Assembly: GCF_011769525.1 (NCBI RefSeq)
Contig: NZ_CP050440.1
Location: 745,501 to 809,500, forward strand
From: Tolypothrix sp. PCC 7910
GTDB lineage: Bacteria; Cyanobacteriota; Cyanobacteriia; Cyanobacteriales; Nostocaceae
Direction of reading: 5' to 3'
DNA length: 64,000 nucleotides
Made by a program: the position numbers and the translations under genes. Below, in pieces: positions 45,298 through 52,263 of this stretch. Each line of letters starts with the position of its first letter. Position 1 is the first letter of the stretch. A model generated the notes under the pieces. That model saw only the letters and a program-made list of their open reading frames with translations. It was not told where the DNA came from and ran no database searches.

Positions 45298-46506
45298 CTA
45301 ATTCTGCTGAGATTCTTGTTCACCAGACTCGCTGTTAACTATTACTTCTTCCTCAAGTATTTCTATAACAGCCGAGCCAATTTTTTCGCCCATATCTTTA
45401 CCAATTACTCCACCCTCTTCTCCTAACAAAACCTCACCGACTATTTCTCCCATAGTCTCACCAATTTTTCCTCCTATTGTTTCACTCGCCGAAACTTCTA
45501 TTTCTTCTTGCGTTTCTGACTCAGCGTGCTTTTGCGCTTCTGGATGATTGACGTTTTCGGCTTGTTTATCTAAATCCTCTCCTAAGATTGCACCCATGAC
45601 AGTGCCTACTTGTTCACCAACAACCATTCCTATCGGCCCTGCAATTACACCACCTACAGTTTCGCCGACAATTCCTCCGACTATTCCACCTAACACTTCA
45701 CTTCCAACTTTTTCTACTTCCGTCTGCATCCTCTGTTCCTGAAGATTAGACTGATCTGTACTTACCGTTAACTGGGTTGGGCGAAAGATTTTTGAGACAC
45801 TATCATAAGTCCAAGCAATGTTGTTTGGGTCTTTTTTCTGGCTCCACAGGCTAAAGTCCGGTTTTGACTTATATCGGCTTAAAGCTTTAGGATGTACCTC
45901 TAAACGCCTTGCCAAAGCTGATGTTTGCAACGGTGTTACATCAGAATTTACCTGCTGTGTAACAGTGTCTACTAACTCATCCTTGGCTTGGTCGTCTTCT
46001 ATCGTCGATACCTCCGGCGTAGATAAATCTCCTGGGACTTCATCGCTCGGTGGTTCAATTACTGGAGTCGTCTCCTCTTCCCAAGGGTCTTTATCTAGGT
46101 CAACTTGTTCTACACTATAAGCAAACTGCGCTTGTGCAACTCCTGTTGAAACCTCAGGGGATTTCTCTTCTACTGCTAGTTCTGCTGTAGGAGATGGAGA
46201 TGGAGACGGTGAAGAAGTCACTTGTGTAACTTTTGGTTCTGATGCAGGAGGTGCAGACGGGGGCTGTGGAGAAGCTACTTGTGCGATCGCTTCTTGAAGA
46301 TGAGTCTGCATCTCGGTACATGAAACAAACTTATATTTATAAGTGACAATCATTGACTCAGCTAGAGGGTTAATCCGAACATTGGTAACATAGTTCAAGG
46401 ACTCAACCCGCTTTTGCAATTTACTAGCATACTCTGCTTCCTCAGCTAATAAGGGAATCCGGATGCGAATCCGTCCTTCAACAGCATGAACAATTTGATA
46501 ATCCAT
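45298..46506 (-). CDS. HMA2-like domain protein with glycine-zipper tail
   Basis: 402 aa from ATG 46506 (a TTG at 46530 is less likely). Residues 1-75 match the N-terminal domain of the three P-type ATPases here: QIVHAVEGRIRIRIPLLAEE, then VTNVRINPLAESMIVTYKY. A long Pro/Ser/Glu-rich linker follows, then a short basic segment (LARRLEVHPKALSRYKSK) that looks like a small DNA- or peptide-binding helix pair, and a C-terminal glycine-zipper region (GGIVGGIVGETVGGVIAGPI, then GEQVGTVMGAILGED) with very acidic ends. No ATPase core is present. It may be an adaptor that shares a partner with the pumps, or a membrane-inserting protein. Function unknown. Confidence 0.75.
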   Translation of the reverse strand: MDYQIVHAVEGRIRIRIPLLAEEAEYASKLQKRVESLNYVTNVRINPLAESMIVTYKYKFVSCTEMQTHLQEAIAQVASPQPPSAPPASEPKVTQVTSSPSPSPSPTAELAVEEKSPEVSTGVAQAQFAYSVEQVDLDKDPWEEETTPVIEPPSDEVPGDLSTPEVSTIEDDQAKDELVDTVTQQVNSDVTPLQTSALARRLEVHPKALSRYKSKPDFSLWSQKKDPNNIAWTYDSVSKIFRPTQLTVSTDQSNLQEQRMQTEVEKVGSEVLGGIVGGIVGETVGGVIAGPIGMVVGEQVGTVMGAILGEDLDKQAENVNHPEAQKHAESETQEEIEVSASETIGGKIGETMGEIVGEVLLGEEGGVIGKDMGEKIGSAVIEILEEEVIVNSESGEQESQQN

Positions 46507-46660
46507 AGCGGATTTGTCTAATATCAACAATTTTAAGCTGCGGTGAAAAGTTGTGTTCCAAGAATGGAACGCAGTCCGTACATATCCTTTCTGAGGACTT
46601 ATTTAAAGTAGGGACGCAAGACTTTACGCCCCTACTTATCTCTAATTCGTTAAACTTACT

Positions 46661-46858
46661 CTAGATCATAATAAACAAAAATGGAATTACTGGAATACCG
46701 ATGGCAGCATTGAGCCAATATGTTAATCCAGTCAGCACAATCGAACCGACAATAGAGATACCCAAAGATAAAACTAAATTGGGTAATAAAATCCGCAGGT
46801 TATCCAATGCCCCAGACACAAAGGAAGACTGCGGGGCATAGCTTGTAGAATAAGACAT
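46661..46858 (-). CDS. Small two-span membrane protein
   Basis: 65 aa from ATG 46858, with GAGG 5 bp upstream. A Ser/Tyr-rich start (MSYSTSYAPQSSFVSG) precedes two hydrophobic helices (ILLPNLVLSLGISIVGSIVL and LNAAIGIPVIPFLFIMI). It lies 155 bp upstream of the HMA2/glycine-zipper gene in the same direction. No family recognised. Confidence 0.6.
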   Translation of the reverse strand: MSYSTSYAPQSSFVSGALDNLRILLPNLVLSLGISIVGSIVLTGLTYWLNAAIGIPVIPFLFIMI

Positions 46859-46983
46859 AAGCACCTCAAATGTGATAGTAAATGAAAATTCATGCAGCTT
46901 GTTTTATATACTGCTCATAATTGCATGATTACCTGATACGCTAAATTAAACAAGCAATTTTAACAACTTGTAGGATAACTCCT

Positions 46984-47130
46984 ATGCTCAAGCAAATCAG
47001 AAACGCCGGCAGAATTATTGTTGGTTCCATTTGCACTGTTTTGGGTATAATTGGGATAATTCTCCCCTTAGTCCCTGGTACTCCTTTTCTTCTTGTTGCT
47101 GCTTACTGTTTCAGTACTTTGGAATCATAA
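46984..47130 (+). CDS. Truncated DUF454 (YbaN-like) membrane protein
   Basis: A 48-codon frame, MLKQIRNAGRIIVGSICTVL, then GIIGIILPLVPGTPFLLVAA, then YCFSTLES, stop. The G-x-x-G-I-x-LP-x-x-P-x-TPFLLLAA-x-CF pattern is the N-terminal signature of DUF454 inner-membrane proteins, which are normally about 120 aa. It stops just after the CF motif, so it is either a truncated remnant or a surviving micro-protein. A weak AGGA lies about 10 bp upstream. Confidence 0.6.
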   Translation: MLKQIRNAGRIIVGSICTVLGIIGIILPLVPGTPFLLVAAYCFSTLES

Positions 47131-47236
47131 GAATCAGTTAACTAATAGTTAACTAATAGCTAACTGATAAAGACCTCACTCTTCTCGCTAAAGAGTAAAC
47201 TTCAGTCCTTGAAAAAGACATAAGGGCTATGCCTTG

Positions 47237-48340
47237 ATGAGCAGAATTATTACATTTTTAGGCAAGGCGGATACGAGACACACCACACTGGCGATCGCCA
47301 CTGCTAAATGGTTTGCTCAGTATTCTCAAAGGGTGCTACTAGTAACCCACAATCCCAATCCCAGCGCAGAACTGCTGTTAGAAACTTCCCTCAAAGCAAC
47401 TCCTAAAGAGATTGCGCCTAATCTAAGTGTGGTACAGTTGCAAGCAACAGTACTATTAGAACAAGTTTGGGAAGAAGTCAAAAAGTGGTTGGCTCTCTAC
47501 CTCCCGCCCTCTGTAAAAATGGAGATCTATTCGGGAGAGATGATTATCGTACCGGGTTTTGATAGCCTTCTATCCTTCAACGCTCTGCGAAAGTACTATC
47601 AAAGTGAAGACTATGATGTCATCATCTATGATGGGCGGGGAGATTTAGAATCATTGAGAATGCTGGGAATTCCCAACATTGCAGATTGGTATTTTCGTCG
47701 ATTTCGTGAAGCATTAGAATCTCTCGACTTGAGTAAAATCGCCGACTCGATTGGGGGGCCTCTCGCCAGTGCTTTGTTGAGTGCAAATATGGATACTCGA
47801 AAAGTGCAAGATGCGATTGTGCAAATTCAAGATTGGATTGCTAAAAGCGTTGCCGTTGTCGGAGATGCTAAAAGGTTAAGTGCTTATTTAGTAACTACAG
47901 ATGAACCAGCAGCCATCGCTGAGGCTCGTTGGCTTTGGGGTAGTGCACAGCAGGTTGATTTGCGAGTGAGTGGGGTTTTAGCTTATCAAGGTTATGAAGC
48001 GGCTAACAAAACTGAACTAGAGCAAGCTTTTGCTCCTCTGGAAGTTAACATAATTCCAGCGTTGCAAAAACACAATTGGCAACCCCTACTAGATGCACTA
48101 CCAGATTTTAAAACTATTCCTGATGTTCCCCAACCTTTAACAGTTGATTTGGCGCAACGTCAGGTACAAGTATTCTTGCCAGGATTCAGCAAATCGCAAG
48201 TTAAGCTTACCCAGTTGGGTACAGAACTCACGGTTGAAGCAGGTGATCAACGGCGAAATATTGTTTTACCAGACGAACTACGAAATCAGCCAGTTACCGG
48301 AGGCAAATTTGAAGAACCTTATTTGGTGATTTCATTTTAG
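47237..48340 (+). CDS. ArsA/Get3-like protein with degenerate P-loop and C-terminal Hsp20-like domain
   Basis: 367 aa from ATG 47237. The N-terminal deviant Walker A position reads FLGKADTRHTTLAIATAKWF, whereas ArsA/Get3 proteins have GKGGVGKTT and cyanobacterial members usually GKGGTGRTT; the loop glycines and lysine are lost. VIIYDGRGDLESLRMLGIPN occupies the switch region. The C-terminal ~85 residues (RQVQVFLPGFSKSQVKLTQL, TELTVEAGDQRRNIVLP, GGKFEEPYLVISF) form the alpha-crystallin-like ArsA_HSP20 domain. ATP hydrolysis is doubtful. It converges on a CaCA exchanger gene. Could act as a chaperone-like or targeting factor. Confidence 0.82.
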   Translation: MSRIITFLGKADTRHTTLAIATAKWFAQYSQRVLLVTHNPNPSAELLLETSLKATPKEIAPNLSVVQLQATVLLEQVWEEVKKWLALYLPPSVKMEIYSGEMIIVPGFDSLLSFNALRKYYQSEDYDVIIYDGRGDLESLRMLGIPNIADWYFRRFREALESLDLSKIADSIGGPLASALLSANMDTRKVQDAIVQIQDWIAKSVAVVGDAKRLSAYLVTTDEPAAIAEARWLWGSAQQVDLRVSGVLAYQGYEAANKTELEQAFAPLEVNIIPALQKHNWQPLLDALPDFKTIPDVPQPLTVDLAQRQVQVFLPGFSKSQVKLTQLGTELTVEAGDQRRNIVLPDELRNQPVTGGKFEEPYLVISF

Positions 48341-48359
48341 GTTGTGATCCGGTATTTGT

Positions 48360-48390
48360 AGTAGAGACGTTGCATTGCAACGTCTCTACT
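48360..48390. terminator. Perfect palindrome between convergent genes
   Basis: Arms 48360-48374 and 48376-48390 (AGTAGAGACGTTGCA and its complement) form a 15-bp stem. GTAGAGACGTTGCA palindromes are dispersed repeats in Nostocales; here it is positioned as a bidirectional terminator. Confidence 0.7.
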
Positions 48391-48393
48391 GGT

Positions 48394-49479
48394 TTATGGA
48401 TGAAAATAGAATGCTGCTCCTAGAACTGCGTAGGTGATTAGCAGTAAGGCTCCCTCTAGCCAGTTAGAGTTTCCATCTGTGCTGATGGAGTTGGTAATTA
48501 AAACAGCGATCGCCACTGCCAATACTTCAAACGGGTTAAAATCTAGATTCATCGGTTGCCCCATCAACTGACCCACTAACACCAAAATTGGAGCAACAAA
48601 CATCGCAATTTGCAGGCTAGAACCCATCGCCACTGCCACTGATAAATCCATTTTATCTTTCATGGCAAAGGTAGCAGCAGTAATATACTCTACAGCACCT
48701 CCAAAAAGTGGAATCAGAATTACCCCTGTAAATAAACTAGTAAAGCCTAAAGTCGTAATTGCTTTTTCTAAACTGGCAACTAAGACATCAGAAACAAATA
48801 CCAACGCAATGGTACAAATTAGCAAGATAGCAATATTCTTCCACAAAGATGTTTCATGTTGATGAGACTTATCTGCCTGTTCTGATTCATCAAGCTCAGT
48901 AGCTCTAAGTTCATACATATCCCTGTGGGTTTTCATAGAAAACAGCAGCATCAGCAGGTAAAACACTAACAACAAAATTGCCGCAACCGCAGAAAAATTA
49001 TTGATAGTTGTAGCCTGTAATCCTTTAGATGTGAAGTCGATAGCAGTAGGCGTAAGTAGTACTACCAAAGCCAGATTTAGTGAAGAGGCATTAATTCGGG
49101 CTACTTTAGGCTGAAAATTTTGCTCTTTAAAACGTAACCCTCCCAAGAAAATTGCTGCTCCTAGAGCCAGGAGCAGGTTAGCAACGACAGTACCTGTAAT
49201 ACTAGCTTTTACTACCTCCACCAAACCTGCATGAAGGGCAACAATAGAGATAATCATCTCAGTTGCGTTGCCAAAAGTAGCATTGAGCAACCCGCCAAGA
49301 GATGGCCCAACAACAGCAGCAATTTCTTCCGTAGAATTAGCAATCCACGCTGCTAAGGGGATAATTGCTAAACCAGAAATAACGAAAACAATCACAGGAT
49401 GTAAATGCAGCCATTCCGTTATAAAAGAAATGGGCACAAACACTAACATATAAAGCAGAATTTTATCTTTTGTTGTCAT
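48394..49479 (-). CDS. Ca2+/H+ antiporter, CAX type (third copy)
   Basis: 361 aa from ATG 49479, which has AAGGAG 8 bp upstream (a longer frame to 49527 is unlikely). Both alpha-repeats are intact: GGLLNATFGNATEMIISIVA and IPLFGGAVEYITAATFA, each with Glu, followed by KDKMDLSVAVAMGSSLQIAM. It is a close paralogue of 25199-26380. An acidic/His-containing loop (DESEQADKSHQHE) links the halves. Likely Ca2+ efflux driven by H+. Confidence 0.9.
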   Translation of the reverse strand: MTTKDKILLYMLVFVPISFITEWLHLHPVIVFVISGLAIIPLAAWIANSTEEIAAVVGPSLGGLLNATFGNATEMIISIVALHAGLVEVVKASITGTVVANLLLALGAAIFLGGLRFKEQNFQPKVARINASSLNLALVVLLTPTAIDFTSKGLQATTINNFSAVAAILLLVFYLLMLLFSMKTHRDMYELRATELDESEQADKSHQHETSLWKNIAILLICTIALVFVSDVLVASLEKAITTLGFTSLFTGVILIPLFGGAVEYITAATFAMKDKMDLSVAVAMGSSLQIAMFVAPILVLVGQLMGQPMNLDFNPFEVLAVAIAVLITNSISTDGNSNWLEGALLLITYAVLGAAFYFHP

Positions 49480-49666
49480 TTGGCTTACTCCTTGAGAAAT
49501 ACTATAAATAATTTTGATCAATCTCAAATAATGAACTAGGTAGTAGTTATTTACTTACTAATTTTCTTACTTTGGGCGGAGAGTATTTGCCTATTTCAGT
49601 AGAAGGCAACTAAAAGATAATTTTTTACTATTTAAATGTAACTAACAATTATTTTGTTTAAAGATA

Positions 49667-49807
49667 ATGAATTACATTGTTATAGTTTCTGTCGCTGCTT
49701 ATTTAATCTTGTCGCTTATGGCTTTTCAGGTAATTGAAACCTGTCAACAGGAAACTCAAGAAATTTACAAGCGATATATGGCTCGTGCAAAATACTCTGT
49801 TATTTAG
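49667..49807 (+). CDS. 46-residue single-span membrane peptide (tandem member 1)
   Basis: MNYIVIVSVAAYLILSLMAF is one hydrophobic helix; the tail QETQEIYKRYMARAK is charged and amphipathic. There is no strong ribosome-binding site, but it is supported by similarity to the next small gene (QETQEIYKRYMA versus EESRQIARRYRK). No family recognised. It faces the degenerate P-type ATPase gene. Confidence 0.5.
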   Translation: MNYIVIVSVAAYLILSLMAFQVIETCQQETQEIYKRYMARAKYSVI

Positions 49808-49952
49808 TAAAAGCTCAATAAATATTTATTTTTGAGAATAAACAAAAATAGAGATTTGCGTTTATTATGTTATGGCAGACCGTAATTACCCTTAAATGGT
49901 CTGTAGTAAAGAAACAATTTATTCAAATAGAGTCAAGCTAGGGAGAATAAAA

Positions 49953-50084
49953 ATGGATACCATAGTTGTAGTTGCTTTGGTTGGTTACGTTGTTTTATTT
50001 TGTATAGCCTTGTGTGTAGTTCAAGTGTACTTGGAGGAAAGTAGACAAATTGCTAGAAGATATAGAAAAGCCCGTCAGCATTAA
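49953..50084 (+). CDS. 43-residue single-span membrane peptide (tandem member 2)
   Basis: ATG 49953 has GGGAG 7 bp upstream. MDTIVVVALVGYVVLFCIAL forms the membrane helix, and the tail YLEESRQIARRYRKARQH is basic. The arrangement (short N-terminus outside or in membrane, Glu-Glu-Ser/Thr then Ile-x-x-Arg-Tyr) repeats that of the preceding 46-residue peptide. Its size and form recall P-type ATPase helper peptides such as KdpF, but that is comparison only. Confidence 0.6.
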   Translation: MDTIVVVALVGYVVLFCIALCVVQVYLEESRQIARRYRKARQH

Positions 50085-50131
50085 TCTGCTTTCATTATGA
50101 ATTATTGATCAGCCAATTTACCTTGGTTATA

Positions 50132-52009
50132 TCATTGAGTTAAAGGTTGTTGATTCAAGTTTTTACCGTTCAAAATAGGTAAAGGTAACTCGGTAGAAGT
50201 AGCAGGAATAGTCAGAATATTTGTTTTGTGATTATTTTTATGTTGTGATGGCACAATCGAATCAAAAATGGGACGCGAACCATTTAAGAATTCAGCAATA
50301 AATGCCGAGCTATTATTTACAATCACATTCCAAATTGGATTGACACCCAAGACCATACCACCACCAATTTGCATCATCAGGTTGGGAACAACAATTGTTG
50401 CCGTATTTTGGTAAACTACCTCCATTGCTCGTTTAGCGATCGCAATAGCATAAATTAATCCTTGCAATTGCTGATCGAGTAGCACCACATCTGCTGTTTC
50501 TGTACAAACGTTCCCCCTAAAGGCAAGTGAGACAGAAATGTCTGCATGACAATCACCATTTCCCAGCACTGCTACGCACCCTCCTTGGCTGCGGAGTCCA
50601 TCAACCAAGTTTGCTTGTTGTTGGGGATGAGATTCTGCAAGAATATGGTTAGCATGAATGCCAAATTTTTTCGCGAGCATGGTAGTCTTTGCTAAACTAT
50701 CTTCACTGACAAGATAGATAGTAATGCCTTGTTCTTGTAAGGTAGCGATCGCCTGAATACAGTCTGATGCAGTTGTATTTATATACAATAGTGCAGAGTC
50801 ATAAATGACAAGGGTATTTAACTGAGTCAACAACTCCACAACACGACCACTACGGATATAAATGCCATTTTGGACTGCGTAAGTCAAGGCAGAGAGTATG
50901 GTTGTTGAGATAGAAATAGGAATACCACTACCAAAGTCAAACTGAAAAGGAGAAATAGCAGCTCCTAAATTACCTGTTGCAGCGAAAATAGTGCCGCCTA
51001 AAACTAAGGTTGGCACGATGGCATTTTTCACAAACTCTGCTTGTTGTACACCAATATGCGTATCATGCACCGGCGTAGATTGCATCAGATGAGCAATCAA
51101 TCCCAAGCGAGTATTTTCACCCGTCCGTTCTACTGAGATAGATAACTCTCCTTCCAATAACCGAGAAGAGGCATAGATTTCTTGCCCTAAAGAATAATGA
51201 ATAGGTGTATCTATACTTGTGAGGTAAGAGCAATCTACTAAACCACTACCAGAGAGAATCCTACCATCTACAGGAATTATTTCACCAGCATGAATCGTGA
51301 TGCGATCACCCACTTGCAATTCTATTGCTCTGACTGCTGGCTGTAATTGATCACGCTGTACCCAAATATCTTCATGCAAATAATTTAAAAACTCTAGAGC
51401 TTTTTGTTCTCTGGCTTCTTCAACTGTACCGCGCAAGCTTCTACGGATTTCTACTAAACTGGTTTTCAAGGATGGGGCAATATACTGACCTTGGATGACT
51501 TGTAGAGTCATCCACGCCGAGTCTAAAAGATCTATATTAGGATGACGTTGATTAACAATGCTGTCAGCTGCTCGATTGAACCAAGGCATTGCCGCCCCCG
51601 CGATCGCCATTATAATCAACAGAGGTGGTAACTCCAACGGAGCTGCAAATATTGCCAAACTCAGACTGAGCAGAGGTAAACCTAAATCTCTCCATTGGTT
51701 AACTTCTGGAATCAAGTCAGATTCTTCTATCGCTTCTTCATTAGAAGTTTCAATCAAATTTGCTTGTTGAATACAACTCGCCTTTTCAATACAGGTTGAC
51801 AGATATTTTTGGGCATCTTCAAGATTAACCCTACTCACTTTGTAGTCAACAATCAGCGAGCTAGCTGCGGGATTAATGCGAACCTTTGTGACAAACTGCA
51901 ACGACTCAACCAAGCGATTGAGATTTTCAGCAAACTCTAAGTCATCTGCCAGTCTGGGCACACGAATACGGCAACGCCCCTGGGTGCTATGAACGACTTG
52001 ATAAAACAT
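50132..52009 (-). CDS. Degenerate HMA2-type P-type ATPase-like protein lacking catalytic motifs and nucleotide domain
   Basis: 625 aa from ATG 52009 (a longer frame to 52120 adds an unlikely extension). The HMA2-like domain (FYQVVHSTQGRCRIRVPRLA, then INPAASSLIVDYK) and the membrane helices match the 27842 and 33031 pumps, as does the C-terminus (NPIWNVIVNNSSAFIAEFLN). The actuator TGES is TSID (264-267); the DKTGTLT site reads YDSALLY (403-409); the gap from there to the TGD-equivalent VSED is about 30 residues instead of about 150, so the nucleotide-binding domain is deleted; GDGIND is GNGDCH (483-488). The frame is intact throughout, arguing for retained, non-catalytic function. Confidence 0.85.
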   Translation of the reverse strand: MFYQVVHSTQGRCRIRVPRLADDLEFAENLNRLVESLQFVTKVRINPAASSLIVDYKVSRVNLEDAQKYLSTCIEKASCIQQANLIETSNEEAIEESDLIPEVNQWRDLGLPLLSLSLAIFAAPLELPPLLIIMAIAGAAMPWFNRAADSIVNQRHPNIDLLDSAWMTLQVIQGQYIAPSLKTSLVEIRRSLRGTVEEAREQKALEFLNYLHEDIWVQRDQLQPAVRAIELQVGDRITIHAGEIIPVDGRILSGSGLVDCSYLTSIDTPIHYSLGQEIYASSRLLEGELSISVERTGENTRLGLIAHLMQSTPVHDTHIGVQQAEFVKNAIVPTLVLGGTIFAATGNLGAAISPFQFDFGSGIPISISTTILSALTYAVQNGIYIRSGRVVELLTQLNTLVIYDSALLYINTTASDCIQAIATLQEQGITIYLVSEDSLAKTTMLAKKFGIHANHILAESHPQQQANLVDGLRSQGGCVAVLGNGDCHADISVSLAFRGNVCTETADVVLLDQQLQGLIYAIAIAKRAMEVVYQNTATIVVPNLMMQIGGGMVLGVNPIWNVIVNNSSAFIAEFLNGSRPIFDSIVPSQHKNNHKTNILTIPATSTELPLPILNGKNLNQQPLTQ

Positions 52010-52263
52010 ATTTCTCGATTGCTGTCGGGAAGATATTGAACTTCCATTATGATCAATATAATAAGTCACAATCAGAAAAAAATAAATTGAATCTTCGCCA
52101 TGTCGGATAACTCTTAACATAACCCGATAACTTCTCTAGCCGTGATGTCTAAGCTCGACTGAGTAAAGTAATCGCATATTTAGCAGGAGAAGAAGTAGAA
52201 ATTCCTTCAACACTGCGATCGCCTAAGAACAACTGGTACATTCTGGATATAAAATACCGAACG

